DNA of 64,000 bases from LGRD01 sp031415135 (GTDB taxonomy: Bacteria; Pseudomonadota; Gammaproteobacteria; Burkholderiales; Burkholderiaceae_C), in the NCBI GenBank assembly GCA_031415135.1, contig JANORB010000019.1:1-64000 (forward strand), read 5' to 3'. The notes beneath the pieces were generated by a model, which saw nothing but the letters and a program-made list of their open reading frames with translations, did not search any database and was not told the DNA's origin. The position numbers were made by a program, and so were the translations under genes. Below are positions 51,755-62,342 of the stretch, in pieces; position 1 is the first letter of the stretch, and the number at the start of each line of letters is the position of its first letter.

Positions 51755-53895
51755 GCGCGGCCCTTATCGACACACTGCGGCTGGGGCTGGGCCGCCGTGG
51801 GCTGCCCATGCTGCTTCAAACCGAGGCGGCCGAGTGCGGGCTGGCGTGCCTGGCGATGGTGGCCGCGCGGCACGGGTATCGCACCGACCTGCCCACCTTG
51901 CGCGAACGATTTTCACTGTCGCTCAAGGGGACAACGCTGGCCGACCTGGTTCGAATGGCCGGGCAGCTGCAGTTGAATCCGCGCGCGCTGCGCGCCGAGA
52001 TGGAGCATCTGCCCGAGCTGCAACTCCCCTGCGTGCTGCATTGGGATCTGAATCATTTCGTCGTGCTCAAGGAGGTGCGGCGCGGGGTTGCGGTGATCCA
52101 CGATCCGGCGCGAGGGGTGCGTCGCATGGCGCTGGCCGAGGTGTCGCGGCATTTCACCGGTGTCGTGCTGGAGCTGACACCCCAGCCCGACTTCCGCCCG
52201 CGCACCGAGCGCCAGAGCGTCACGCTTGGCCACCTGCTCGGCCATGTCACCGGTCTCAAGCGCTCGCTGTTGCAGATTTTCGCGCTGGCCTTTGTGCTCG
52301 AAGCCTTCCTGCTGCTGTCGCCGTTTTTCATGCAGTGGGTGGTGGACGGGGTGTTGGTCAGCGCCGACCGCGACCTGCTCATCACGCTGGGCATCGGATT
52401 CGGCCTGTTGGTGATGATTCAGGTCGGCACCGGCGCGATCCGGTCGTGGGCCGTGCTGCACCTGTCGAGCACCTTGAACCTGCAGTGGCTGGGCAACGTG
52501 TTTGCGCACCTGATGCGCCTGCCGGTGAGCTGGTTCGAGAAACGCCACACCGGCGACGTGATGTCGCGCTTCGGCGCGGTTCAGCAAATTCAGCAGACGC
52601 TGACCACCAGCTTCGTCGAAGCGCTGCTGGACGGGTTGCTGGTCGTCGCGACGCTCGCGATGATGTTCGTCTACAGCGGCTTGCTCACGGGCATTGCGTT
52701 GGCCAGCGTTGCAGCGTATGCGGCGCTGCGCTGGGCTTTTTTTCGGCCGCAGCGCGACGCGACCGAGGAAGCCATCGTCCATGACGCCAAGCGGTCCAGC
52801 CACTTCCTGGAGTCGCTGCGGGGGGTGCAGTCGATCAAGCTGTTCAATCGCCAGGAGGATCGCCAGGCGCGCTTCATGAACCTGGTGGTCGACGCGATGA
52901 ACGCCAACATCGCCACGCGCAAGCTGGGCCTGATGTTCGACGTGATGCACAAGCTGGTGTTCGGCCTGGAGCGCATTGCCATTTTGTGGGTGGGCGCATT
53001 GCTGGTGCTGGACAAAAGTTTCTCGGTGGGCATGTTGTTCGCCTTCATCGCCTACAAGGAACAGTTTGCGCAGCGCATCAGCGGGCTGATCGACAAGGTG
53101 GTCGAACTCAAGATGCTCAGCTTGCAAGGCGAGCGCCTGGCCGACATCGTGCTCGCGGCCCCCGAGGCCGAACCGATGGCGGTGCGGCGGCGCGAAGACC
53201 TGCCCGCCAGTGTGGAACTCAAGGGCGTGAGTTTCGGATACTCCGACGCCGAGCCGGCGGTGTTGCGCAACCTGAGCCTGCGCATCGAGCCGGGTGAATC
53301 GATCGCCATCGTCGGCCCGTCCGGCTGCGGCAAGACGACCTTGCTCAAATTGATGCTGGGCATTCATGCGCCGTCCACCGGCGAGATCCAGGTGGCCGGC
53401 ATTCCGCTGCGCCAACTGGGCCTGCGCGCCTGGCGCGACATGATCGGCACGGTGATGCAGGACGATCAATTGTTTGCCGGCTCGATCACCGACAACATCA
53501 GCTTCTTCGACCCGCAGCCCGATGCCGCGTGGTTGGAGCAATGTGCGCGAATCGCCGCCGTGCATGACGAGATCCAAGCCATGCCGATGGCTTATCACAC
53601 CCTCATCGGCGACATGGGTGCCAGCATTTCGGGCGGGCAAAAACAGCGCATCCTGCTCGCCCGCGCGCTCTACAAGCGGCCCTCGATCCTGTTGCTCGAC
53701 GAAGCCACCAGCGCGCTGGACATCGACCACGAACGTGAAGTCAACCAGGCCATTCGCGCGTTGCAGTTGACCCGAATCATCGTCGCGCACCGGCCCGAAA
53801 CCATTGCATCGGCGAGCCGTGTGGTGGTGCTGCACGAGGGCCACGTGGCCCAAGACCTGCGCAGCGTGCCCGGCGTCGCCAGCCAGCTGCGTTGA
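51751..53895 (+). CDS. C39-peptidase-containing ABC exporter (PCAT) for the GG-leader peptide
   Basis: A 714-residue CvaB/RaxB-type transporter. The N-terminal C39 peptidase has Cys29 (AAECGLACLAMV), His102 (LNHFVVLKEV) and Asp118 (HDPARG), so it should be active and cut after Gly-Gly. A six-helix membrane domain follows. The nucleotide-binding domain has Walker A GPSGCGKTTLL, signature SISGGQKQR, and Walker B ILLLDEATSALD. The GTG start overlaps the previous stop by four bases; the longer frame from 51712 would overlap the fusion protein more. It would process and export the 54-residue precursor encoded two genes upstream. Confidence 0.92.
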   Translation: MSAALIDTLRLGLGRRGLPMLLQTEAAECGLACLAMVAARHGYRTDLPTLRERFSLSLKGTTLADLVRMAGQLQLNPRALRAEMEHLPELQLPCVLHWDLNHFVVLKEVRRGVAVIHDPARGVRRMALAEVSRHFTGVVLELTPQPDFRPRTERQSVTLGHLLGHVTGLKRSLLQIFALAFVLEAFLLLSPFFMQWVVDGVLVSADRDLLITLGIGFGLLVMIQVGTGAIRSWAVLHLSSTLNLQWLGNVFAHLMRLPVSWFEKRHTGDVMSRFGAVQQIQQTLTTSFVEALLDGLLVVATLAMMFVYSGLLTGIALASVAAYAALRWAFFRPQRDATEEAIVHDAKRSSHFLESLRGVQSIKLFNRQEDRQARFMNLVVDAMNANIATRKLGLMFDVMHKLVFGLERIAILWVGALLVLDKSFSVGMLFAFIAYKEQFAQRISGLIDKVVELKMLSLQGERLADIVLAAPEAEPMAVRRREDLPASVELKGVSFGYSDAEPAVLRNLSLRIEPGESIAIVGPSGCGKTTLLKLMLGIHAPSTGEIQVAGIPLRQLGLRAWRDMIGTVMQDDQLFAGSITDNISFFDPQPDAAWLEQCARIAAVHDEIQAMPMAYHTLIGDMGASISGGQKQRILLARALYKRPSILLLDEATSALDIDHEREVNQAIRALQLTRIIVAHRPETIASASRVVVLHEGHVAQDLRSVPGVASQLR

Positions 53896-53942
53896 GCCGC
53901 GCAACTGCGGCCCACAGGGGTGCCTGCCCCTACACTGGCCCC

Positions 53943-54974
53943 ATGGTTGTTCTGGGCATCGAATCATCGTGCGACGAGACCGGCGTGGCGCTGGTGCGGG
54001 CGCACGGCAGCGGCACGCCCGCGCTCATCGCCCACGCGTTGCACAGCCAGATCGACATGCACCAGGCCTACGGCGGCGTGGTGCCCGAGCTGGCATCGCG
54101 CGACCACATCCGGCGCGTTCTGCCGTTGACGAGCCAGGTGCTGGCACAAGCGCAGGCGACGCTGTCCGACATCGACGTGGTGGCCTACACGCGCGGGCCC
54201 GGGCTGGCGGGCGCGCTGCTGGTGGGCGCGGGCGTGGCGTGCTCGTTGGCAGCGGCGCTGGGCCGGCCGGTGATCGGTATCCACCACCTTGAGGGCCATT
54301 TGCTGTCGCCGTTCCTGTCCGCCGACCCGCCCGAGTTTCCCTTTGTGGCCCTGCTGGTGTCGGGCGGGCACACCCAGTTGATGCGGGTCGATGCGGTGGC
54401 ACGCTATGAACTGCTGGGTGAATCGATCGACGACGCGGCCGGAGAAGCCTTCGACAAGTCGGCAAAGCTGATGGGCCTGGGCTATCCGGGCGGACCGGCA
54501 CTGGCCCGGCTGGCCGAATTTGGCGATGCGAGCACGTTTGCGCTGCCGCGGCCTCTGCTGCACAGCGGCAACCTCGACTTTTCATTCGCCGGCTTGAAGA
54601 CCGCCGTTCGCACCCAGTTGCTCAAGTTGGGCAGCAATGTGTGCGAGCAGGACAAGGCGCACCTGGCGGCGTCGACGCAGCAGGCGATCGTCGATGTGCT
54701 GGTACGCAAGTCGCTGCAGGCGTTGCGCGACACCCGCCTCACGCGCCTCGTGGTGGCCGGAGGTGTGGGCGCCAATGCCCGGCTGCGTGAACAGCTGGGC
54801 CTGGAATGCGCCAAACGAAGCATCAAAGTGCACTATCCGGAGTTGGCGCTGTGCACCGACAACGGGGCGATGATCGCGCTGGCTGCGGCGATGCGGCTGC
54901 GGCACGACGGCACGCAGGCCCGGTCCGACTATGCATTCAACGTGCTCCCGCGCTGGCCACTGGTGGCAGCCTGA
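53943..54974 (+). CDS. tsaD: tRNA N6-threonylcarbamoyladenosine transferase TsaD
   Basis: A 343-residue ASKHA-fold enzyme that places threonylcarbamoyl on A37 of tRNA. Marks are VLGIESSCDETGVAL, the metal His motif GIHHLEGHLLSP, LLVSGGHTQL, and VVAGGVGANARLR. It works with TsaE, encoded at 25381-25845. ATG 53943 matches family length. It is in the same direction as, but 47 bases after, the ABC exporter. Confidence 0.95.
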   Translation: MVVLGIESSCDETGVALVRAHGSGTPALIAHALHSQIDMHQAYGGVVPELASRDHIRRVLPLTSQVLAQAQATLSDIDVVAYTRGPGLAGALLVGAGVACSLAAALGRPVIGIHHLEGHLLSPFLSADPPEFPFVALLVSGGHTQLMRVDAVARYELLGESIDDAAGEAFDKSAKLMGLGYPGGPALARLAEFGDASTFALPRPLLHSGNLDFSFAGLKTAVRTQLLKLGSNVCEQDKAHLAASTQQAIVDVLVRKSLQALRDTRLTRLVVAGGVGANARLREQLGLECAKRSIKVHYPELALCTDNGAMIALAAAMRLRHDGTQARSDYAFNVLPRWPLVAA

Positions 54975-54978
54975 ACCC

Positions 54979-56142
54979 ATGAGAGTCGACATTCAACAAC
55001 TCCCCGGCTCGAAGATTCGCGAAGTCGCCAACGCCGCGCTGGGCCGCAGCGATGTGCTGGCGTTCTGGTTCGGCGAGAGCGATGAACCCACGCCGCAATT
55101 CATTCGCGATGCGGCAACCCGCTCGATCAACGCCGGCGAGACGTTTTATTCGCACAACCTCGGGCTGCCGGAATTGCGCCAGGCCCTGTCGAACTACGTG
55201 GGTGGCTTGCATCGTCCGGTGCCGTGGCAACGCATTGCGGTCACGTCGTCGGGTGTCAATGCGCTGATGCTGGCGATGCAGGCCCTGGCCGGGCCGGGCG
55301 ACGAGGTGGTCGCGGTCGTGCCGGTGTGGCCCAACCTCACCGCCCAGCCCGCCATCCTCGGAGCGCGCGTCACGCGCGTGTCGTTGAGGGTTGACGCCGG
55401 CGCGTGGCGGCTCGACCTCGATGCGCTGCTGCAGGCGGTGACGCGTCGAACCCGGGTGTTGCTGATCAATGCGCCGAACAACCCCACCGGGTGGACCCTG
55501 AGCCGCAGCGAGCAGGAATCGATTCTTGCGCATTGCCGCACCACCGGCACCTGGATCATCGCCGACGAGGTTTATGAGCGCATTCATTTCGCCGACGAAG
55601 AACGCCTTTCGCCGGGCTGTGCGCCGAGCTTCCTCGACATCGCCGAGCCCGATGACCGCCTGGTCGTGGCCCACAGTTTTTCGAAGAGCTTTCTGATGAC
55701 GGGTTGGCGGCTGGGCTGGCTCGTCGCACCCGACATGCTGATGGACGCGCTGGGCAAGCTGATCGAGTTCAACACCTCGTGTGCCCCGGTTTTTGTGCAG
55801 CGCGCCGGATTGGCCGGGTTGCACGGCGCGGGCGATTTTGTGCCCGGGCTCGTGCAGCGGCTTCGAGCCTGCCGCGACACCTTGCTGCCTCAACTCGCGG
55901 CCCTGCCCGGTGTGCAGGTGGCCACGCCGCAAGGCGGCATGTACGCGTTCTTTCGCGTCGAGGGCGAAGACGACTCGCTGGCCTTTGCCAAGCGCCTGGT
56001 CACCGAAGCCGGGCTGGGCCTGGCTCCCGGCGTGGCATTCGGGCTCGAGGCCGAAGGCTGGTTGCGCTGGTGTTTTGCGTCCAGGGACCCCAGTCGCCTG
56101 ACCGAGGGCATCGCACGGCTGGCGCGGGTGCTCAGGCTATAA
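54979..56142 (+). CDS. Class I/II PLP aminotransferase, substrate unknown
   Basis: A 387-residue fold-type I aminotransferase. Marks include FGESDEPTP, TSSGVNALMLAMQAL, LINAPNNPTGWTLS, ADEVYERI and the Schiff-base motif SFSKSFLMTGWRLGW. It starts four bases after tsaD, so the two are probably cotranscribed. The sequence does not identify the amino donor. Its stop codon overlaps the -10 of the rpsO promoter. Confidence 0.88.
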   Translation: MRVDIQQLPGSKIREVANAALGRSDVLAFWFGESDEPTPQFIRDAATRSINAGETFYSHNLGLPELRQALSNYVGGLHRPVPWQRIAVTSSGVNALMLAMQALAGPGDEVVAVVPVWPNLTAQPAILGARVTRVSLRVDAGAWRLDLDALLQAVTRRTRVLLINAPNNPTGWTLSRSEQESILAHCRTTGTWIIADEVYERIHFADEERLSPGCAPSFLDIAEPDDRLVVAHSFSKSFLMTGWRLGWLVAPDMLMDALGKLIEFNTSCAPVFVQRAGLAGLHGAGDFVPGLVQRLRACRDTLLPQLAALPGVQVATPQGGMYAFFRVEGEDDSLAFAKRLVTEAGLGLAPGVAFGLEAEGWLRWCFASRDPSRLTEGIARLARVLRL

Positions 56143-56143
56143 T
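56138..56143 (+). promoter_or_regulatory. -10 element of the rpsO promoter, overlapping the upstream stop codon
   Basis: TATAAT is a perfect -10 hexamer and contains the TAA stop of the aminotransferase gene. No good -35 is seen. A start near 56150 would leave a leader of about 145 bases, which in E. coli holds the S15 autoregulatory structure; whether this leader does is not visible by eye. Confidence 0.6.
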
Positions 56144-56294
56144 CCTGGGCTTTTGCACGCTCTCGGGCGGCAATTGAGCACGGCGCAGGTCGGTTTCACC
56201 GGCGACCGCAAGTGAAAAGCAATCGGAACCGCAGCATCTCTGACTCCATCGGCGTCGGGCTGGCTCGGTTTCATTCCACAGGAAATCGAAAGCA

Positions 56295-56564
56295 ATGACC
56301 GCAACCACCCTCCACAAGGCCGAGATCGTCAAGGCCAACGCACGTGGCACCAACGACACCGGATCGCCGGAAGTTCAAGTCGCGCTGCTCACCGACCGCA
56401 TCAACGAGTTGACCCCGCACTTCAAGACCCATTTGAAGGACCACCACGGCCGCCGGGGCCTTTTGAAGATGGTCAACAAGCGCAAGAGCCTGCTGGCCTA
56501 CCTGAAAGACCGTGACGCAGAGCGTTACACCGCGCTGATCCAGAAGCTGGGACTGCGCAAGTAA
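56295..56564 (+). CDS. rpsO: 30S ribosomal protein S15
   Basis: An 89-residue S15 of standard length. GSPEVQVALLTDRINELTPHF, HHGRRGLLKMVNKRKSLLAYL and the C-terminal IQKLGLRK are diagnostic. It binds the central domain of 16S rRNA early in assembly. It precedes pnp, as in most proteobacteria. Confidence 0.97.
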   Translation: MTATTLHKAEIVKANARGTNDTGSPEVQVALLTDRINELTPHFKTHLKDHHGRRGLLKMVNKRKSLLAYLKDRDAERYTALIQKLGLRK

Positions 56565-56581
56565 TCGGCACATCGCGCATG

Positions 56582-56614
56582 AGAGCCTGTCTGGACATCC
56601 CCAGCACAGGCTCT
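56582..56614 (+). other. Long stem-loop between rpsO and pnp (possible RNase III site)
   Basis: AGAGCCTGT and ACAGGCTCT pair perfectly over nine bases, and an inner CTGG/CCAG continues the stem with one bulge. There is no T-run. In E. coli the rpsO-pnp spacer holds a stem cut by RNase III that starts pnp autoregulation; a like role here is inferred from position and form. Confidence 0.6.
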
Positions 56615-56781
56615 TCGCGTTTGTGTCATTCGTTTGGAGCAAGGACGCGCCGGGCGCCGCTGTGTCATTCCACCGATGTTCCGACCCGGAGCAACCTTGG
56701 AATGGCATCCTGCCGACGAGTCTGCGTCCCAGGTCTGGGCTGCCACCCTGAAGGCACCCGTCATCCACCGGAGAGAGACGC

Positions 56782-58899
56782 ATGAGCATGTTCAACAAAG
56801 TCACCAAGACCTTCCAATGGGGTCAGCACACCGTCATCCTTGAAACCGGCGAGATCGCCCGCCAGGCTGGCGGCGCCGTGATCGTCAACATCGAAGACAC
56901 CGTGGTTCTGGCCACCGTGGTCGCGGCGAAGACCGCCAAGCCGGGGCAGGATTTTTTCCCGCTGACCGTCGACTACATCGAGAAGACCTACGCCGCCGGC
57001 AAGATCCCGGGCAGCTTCTTCAAGCGCGAAGGCCGCCCCAGCGAGCTGGAAACGCTGACCTCGCGCCTGATCGACCGGCCGCTGCGGCCGCTGTTCCCGG
57101 AAGGCTTCTACAACGAAGTCCAGGTGGTGGTGCACGTGCTGTCGCTGAACCCCGAAGTCTCGGCCGACATCGCCGCGCTGATCGGCTCCAGCGCCGCATT
57201 GGCGATCTCCGGCATCCCGTTCAACGGCCCGATCGGCGCTGCCCGCGTGGGCTACGTCAACGGCCAGTATGTGCTGAACCCGGGCAAGACGCAGTTGCTC
57301 GAATCGCAGATGGACCTGATCGTCGCCGGCACCGAAGCGGCCGTGCTGATGGTCGAATCCGAAGCCAGGCAGTTGAGCGAAGAGATCATGCTGGGCGGCA
57401 TCGTGTTCGGCCACCAGCAGGGCAACATCGCCATCAATGCGATCCATGAACTGGTGCGTGACGCCGGCAAGGCAGCGTGGGAATGGACTGCGCCGGCCAA
57501 GGACGAAGCCTTCATCGCCAAGGTCGTGGCACTCGCCGAGCAACCGCTGCGCGACGCGTACCAGATCCGCTCCAAGCAGGCCCGCACCCACGCCACGCGC
57601 GCCGTGACCGCCGCGACCACGACCGCGTTGCAGGGCGACGGCGCCGCAGTCGACAAGGTGCATCTCGACAACGTGCTGTTCGACATCGAAGCGCGCATCG
57701 TGCGCAGCCAGATCCTGGCCGGCGAGCCGCGCATCGACGGGCGCGACACCCGCACGGTGCGGCAGATCGAAATCCGCAACGGCGTGCTGCCGCGGGCCCA
57801 TGGCTCGGCGCTGTTCACGCGCGGTGAAACCCAGGCGCTGGTGGCCGCCACGCTGGGCACCGAGCGCGACTCGCAGCGCATCGACGCGCTGGCCGGCGAG
57901 TTCACCGAGCACTTCATGCTGCACTACAACATGCCCCCGTTTGCGACCGGCGAAACCGGCCGTGTGGGCACGCCCAAGCGGCGCGAAATCGGCCACGGCC
58001 GGCTGGCCAAGCGCGCGCTGGTGGCGGTGTTGCCCGATCGCACCGAGTTCCCGTACTCGATGCGCATCGTCTCCGAGATCACCGAATCGAACGGCTCGTC
58101 GTCGATGGCCTCGGTCTGCGGTGGCTGCCTGGCCATGCTGGACGCCGGCGTGCCGCTCAAGGCCCATGTGGCCGGCATCGCCATGGGCCTGATCAAGGAC
58201 GGCAGCCGCTTCGCGGTGTTGACCGACATCCTCGGCGACGAAGATCACCTGGGCGACATGGACTTCAAGGTGGCCGGCACCACCGCCGGCATCACGGCGC
58301 TGCAGATGGACATCAAGATCCAGGGCATCACCAAGGAGATCATGCAGGTTGCGTTGGCGCAGGCCAAGGAAGCGCGCCTGCACATCCTCGGCAAGATGGT
58401 CGAGGCCATGGGCGGCGCCAAGACCGAGGTGTCGCAGTTCGCGCCGCGCCTGTACACGATGAAGATCAACCCGGAAAAAATCCGCGACGTGATCGGCAAG
58501 GGCGGCTCGACGATCCGTGCGCTGACCGAAGAGACCGGCACCACCATCGACATCGGCGAAGACGGCACGATCACCATCGCCTCGACCGACGGCGACAAGG
58601 CGGCGCATGCCAAGAAGCGCATCGAAGAGATCACCGCCGAGGTTGAAGTGGGCAAGGTCTACGAAGGCCCGATCACCAAGATCCTCGACTTCGGCGCGCT
58701 GGTCAACCTGATGCCGGGCAAGGATGGCCTGCTGCACATCAGCCAGATTGCCCACCAGCGGGTCGAGAAGGTCACCGACTTCCTGAAGGAGGGCCAGATC
58801 GTCAAGGTCAAGGTGATGGAGACCGACGAAAAAGGCCGCGTCAAGCTGTCGATGAAGGCGCTGATCGACCGCGACGCGCAGCCCGCGCATCACGAGTAA
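56782..58899 (+). CDS. pnp: Polyribonucleotide nucleotidyltransferase (PNPase)
   Basis: A 705-residue 3'-5' phosphorolytic exonuclease of the RNA degradosome. Two RNase PH domains (the second starting near RIDGRDTRTVRQI), a KH domain (VIGKGGSTIRALTEETGTTI) and a C-terminal S1 domain (VYEGPITKILDFGALVNL) are in the usual order. GGAGAGAG precedes the ATG. The upstream stem-loop may mediate autoregulation. Confidence 0.97.
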   Translation: MSMFNKVTKTFQWGQHTVILETGEIARQAGGAVIVNIEDTVVLATVVAAKTAKPGQDFFPLTVDYIEKTYAAGKIPGSFFKREGRPSELETLTSRLIDRPLRPLFPEGFYNEVQVVVHVLSLNPEVSADIAALIGSSAALAISGIPFNGPIGAARVGYVNGQYVLNPGKTQLLESQMDLIVAGTEAAVLMVESEARQLSEEIMLGGIVFGHQQGNIAINAIHELVRDAGKAAWEWTAPAKDEAFIAKVVALAEQPLRDAYQIRSKQARTHATRAVTAATTTALQGDGAAVDKVHLDNVLFDIEARIVRSQILAGEPRIDGRDTRTVRQIEIRNGVLPRAHGSALFTRGETQALVAATLGTERDSQRIDALAGEFTEHFMLHYNMPPFATGETGRVGTPKRREIGHGRLAKRALVAVLPDRTEFPYSMRIVSEITESNGSSSMASVCGGCLAMLDAGVPLKAHVAGIAMGLIKDGSRFAVLTDILGDEDHLGDMDFKVAGTTAGITALQMDIKIQGITKEIMQVALAQAKEARLHILGKMVEAMGGAKTEVSQFAPRLYTMKINPEKIRDVIGKGGSTIRALTEETGTTIDIGEDGTITIASTDGDKAAHAKKRIEEITAEVEVGKVYEGPITKILDFGALVNLMPGKDGLLHISQIAHQRVEKVTDFLKEGQIVKVKVMETDEKGRVKLSMKALIDRDAQPAHHE

Positions 58900-58919
58900 G
58901 GCCAAGCCTCGGGCGCCGC

Positions 58920-59906
58920 ATGAAAGCCATCGAGATCAAGTCCTACGGTGCCCCTGAGGTGCTGTGCCTGACGGAGCGCCCCGATCCGGTGGCCGGAGCC
59001 GGCGAGGTGCTGATCCGGGTCGCCGCCGCCGGGGTGAACCGGCCCGACGTCTTGCAGCGCAAGGGCATGTACCCGGTGCCGCCGGGCGCGTCCGACCTGC
59101 CGGGGCTGGAAGTGGCGGGCACCGTCGTTCAAGGCGACGCGCAGGCCATGGCCGCTGCCGGATTGAAGCCGGGCGACCGCGTTTGTGCGCTGGTGGCCGG
59201 TGGCGGTTATGCCGAGTTGTGCGTTGCACCCATTGGGCAATGCCTGCCGGCGCCGGCCGGCTTCAGCGATATTGAAGCGGCCAGTCTGCCCGAGACCTTT
59301 TTCACCGTCTGGTCGAATGTGTTCGACCGTGCCCGGCTGCGCAGTGGCGAGACGCTGTTGATTCAAGGCGGCACCAGCGGCATTGGCGTCACGGCCATCC
59401 AGATGGCCAAGGCGGCCGGCGCCAGCGTGATTGCCACCGCCGGCAGCGAAGACAAGTGCGCCGCCTGCCTTCGGCTGGGGGCGGATCACGCCATCAACTA
59501 TCGGCAAAGTGATTTCGTCGACGAAGTGCGGCGCATCACCGAGGGCCGTGGTGTCGACGTGATCCTCGACATGGTCGCCGGCGACTATGTCGCGCGTGAA
59601 CTGAAGTGCCTGGCCGAAGACGGCCGGCTGGTCATCATCGCGGTGCAAGGCGGCGTGCAAGCGCAGATCGACGCCGGCATGGTGCTGCGGCGCCGGTTGA
59701 CGATCACCGGCTCGACCCTGAGGCCACGTCCCATCGCGTTCAAGACGGCGATTGCGCAGGCCTTGCGCGCCACCGTGTGGCCGTGGCTGGAGTCAGGCGA
59801 GATCAAGCCGGTGATCCACCAGGTCTTCCCGGCGCCGCAAGCCGCGGCGGCCCACGCACTGATGGAATCGAACCAGCACATCGGCAAACTGGTGCTGGTG
59901 TGGTGA
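58920..59906 (+). CDS. NAD(P)H quinone oxidoreductase (zinc-free MDR, PIG3-like)
   Basis: A 328-residue medium-chain reductase without zinc ligands. GVNRPDVLQRKGMYPVPPGA and LIQGGTSGIGVTAIQMAKA (the nucleotide-binding loop) place it in the QOR/PIG3 group. It probably reduces quinones with NADPH. It follows pnp by 20 bases and is followed by tpiA, in an arrangement common in Burkholderiales. Confidence 0.9.
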   Translation: MKAIEIKSYGAPEVLCLTERPDPVAGAGEVLIRVAAAGVNRPDVLQRKGMYPVPPGASDLPGLEVAGTVVQGDAQAMAAAGLKPGDRVCALVAGGGYAELCVAPIGQCLPAPAGFSDIEAASLPETFFTVWSNVFDRARLRSGETLLIQGGTSGIGVTAIQMAKAAGASVIATAGSEDKCAACLRLGADHAINYRQSDFVDEVRRITEGRGVDVILDMVAGDYVARELKCLAEDGRLVIIAVQGGVQAQIDAGMVLRRRLTITGSTLRPRPIAFKTAIAQALRATVWPWLESGEIKPVIHQVFPAPQAAAAHALMESNQHIGKLVLVW

Positions 59907-59926
59907 ACACTGAAAGGGGCTCGGCC

Positions 59927-60670
<744 letters not shown>

Positions 60671-60706
60671 GCGGTTCGCCGCCCCCAAATTTCCGGAGTT
60701 GAAAGA

Positions 60707-61144
60707 ATGAATTTGTTGTTGAACCTGTTGGTGGCCGTGCAGATCCTGTCGGCGCTGGTCATGATCGGCCTGGTGCTGATTCAGCATGGCAAAGGCGCCG
60801 ACATGGGCGCTTCGTTTGGCAGCGGTGCGTCGGGCAGCCTGTTTGGCGCGACCGGCAGCGCGAACTTCCTGTCGCGCTCCACGGCGGTCTGCGCGGCGGT
60901 GTTTTTCATTTGCACCTTGACACTGGCCTACACGTCCAACGACCGCTCCGGCGGCTCGACGGGCAGCGTGCTGGACCGGCCCACTTCCGCCGCACCGGCA
61001 GCCAGCGTTCCCGCCACCGGCGCGGCACAGATTCCGGGCCCGGCAAGCGCTTCCGCCGTTGCCGCCAGCGCCCCTGCGATCGCTGCTCCGGCGCCGGTGG
61101 CCGCGCCCGCGTCGTCCGGCGCAGGGGCCGTTCCGGCCAAGTGA
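60707..61144 (+). CDS. secG: Protein translocase subunit SecG
   Basis: A 145-residue SecYEG subunit with two membrane helices. The loop LIQHGKGADMGASFGSGASG and the following SLFGATGSANFLSRSTA are diagnostic. After the second helix there is a tail of about 60 residues rich in Ala, Pro and Ser, longer than in E. coli (110 residues in total). It is placed between tpiA and tRNA-Leu/nuo, the usual order. Confidence 0.95.
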   Translation: MNLLLNLLVAVQILSALVMIGLVLIQHGKGADMGASFGSGASGSLFGATGSANFLSRSTAVCAAVFFICTLTLAYTSNDRSGGSTGSVLDRPTSAAPAASVPATGAAQIPGPASASAVAASAPAIAAPAPVAAPASSGAGAVPAK

Positions 61145-61291
61145 GGGGCGGGCCGAACGGCCTTTCGCCGCGGGCGTCAGCGCTCTGCTGCAATGCAGCG
61201 AAACCACCGGGAGCCGATTCCTTTGTGGTTAGAATTCAAGGCTGTTTGGTGAGCAAATCCTCACGCAAACCAGACACGGTTCTTGAGTGCC

Positions 61292-61376
61292 GCCGACGTG
61301 GTGAAATTGGTAGACACGCTATCTTGAGGGGGTAGTGGCGAAAGCTGTGCGAGTTCGAGTCTCGCCGTCGGCACCA
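61292..61376 (+). tRNA. tRNA-Leu (anticodon GAG)
   Basis: Acceptor GCCGACG pairs with CGTCGGC, followed by A and an encoded CCA. The anticodon stem CTATC/GGTAG (with one T-G pair) encloses loop TTGAGGG, giving anticodon GAG at 61326-61328, which reads CUC and CUU. A class II variable arm and a T-arm with GCGAG-TTCGAGT-CTCGC are present. It lies between secG and nuoA, as in other Burkholderiales. Confidence 0.95.
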
Positions 61377-61457
61377 GGTATTTTCCTTTGCGGCATCCAC
61401 TTCGGTTCCTGTCGAGCCGCGGTGGCGAAGCGCGATCTTCGCGTCAACGTGGCGACC

Positions 61458-61817
61458 ATGAATCTGGAACCCTACCTGCCGGTCATCTTGTTCATCCTCG
61501 TGGGTGTCGGGGTGGGCGTTGCACCTCAGGCGCTGGGCTTCCTGTTCGGTCCCCACCGGCCCGACACGGCCAAGAACTCACCGTACGAATGCGGCTTCGA
61601 AGCGTTCGAGGATGCGCGGATGAAGTTCGACGTGCGCTACTACCTCGTCGCCATCCTGTTCATCCTGTTCGATCTCGAGATCGCGTTTCTCTTCCCGTGG
61701 GCGGTGGCGCTGCACGACATCGGCGCCGCCGGCTTCTGGGCCATGATGATTTTTCTGGGCATTCTGGTCGTGGGTTTTGTCTACGAATGGCGCAAGGGCG
61801 CACTCGACTGGGAATGA
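61458..61817 (+). CDS. nuoA: NADH-quinone oxidoreductase subunit A
   Basis: A 119-residue membrane subunit of complex I with three helices. The conserved loop YECGFEAFEDARMKFDVRYY and the charged FDLEIAFLFPW segment are diagnostic. ATG 61458 matches family length. It starts the nuo operon. Confidence 0.96.
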   Translation: MNLEPYLPVILFILVGVGVGVAPQALGFLFGPHRPDTAKNSPYECGFEAFEDARMKFDVRYYLVAILFILFDLEIAFLFPWAVALHDIGAAGFWAMMIFLGILVVGFVYEWRKGALDWE

Positions 61818-61850
61818 CCGTGCCGACCCGCGCATCGACGAAAGGCCGCC

Positions 61851-62327
<477 letters not shown>

Positions 62328-62342
62328 GCCCGGCGCATCAGC

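Noticed and set aside
48885..53895. A luxI-type synthase or an immunity gene within the peptide locus
   Set aside because: All frames around the locus were considered; none has an acyl-HSL synthase pattern, and no small membrane protein typical of microcin immunity was found.
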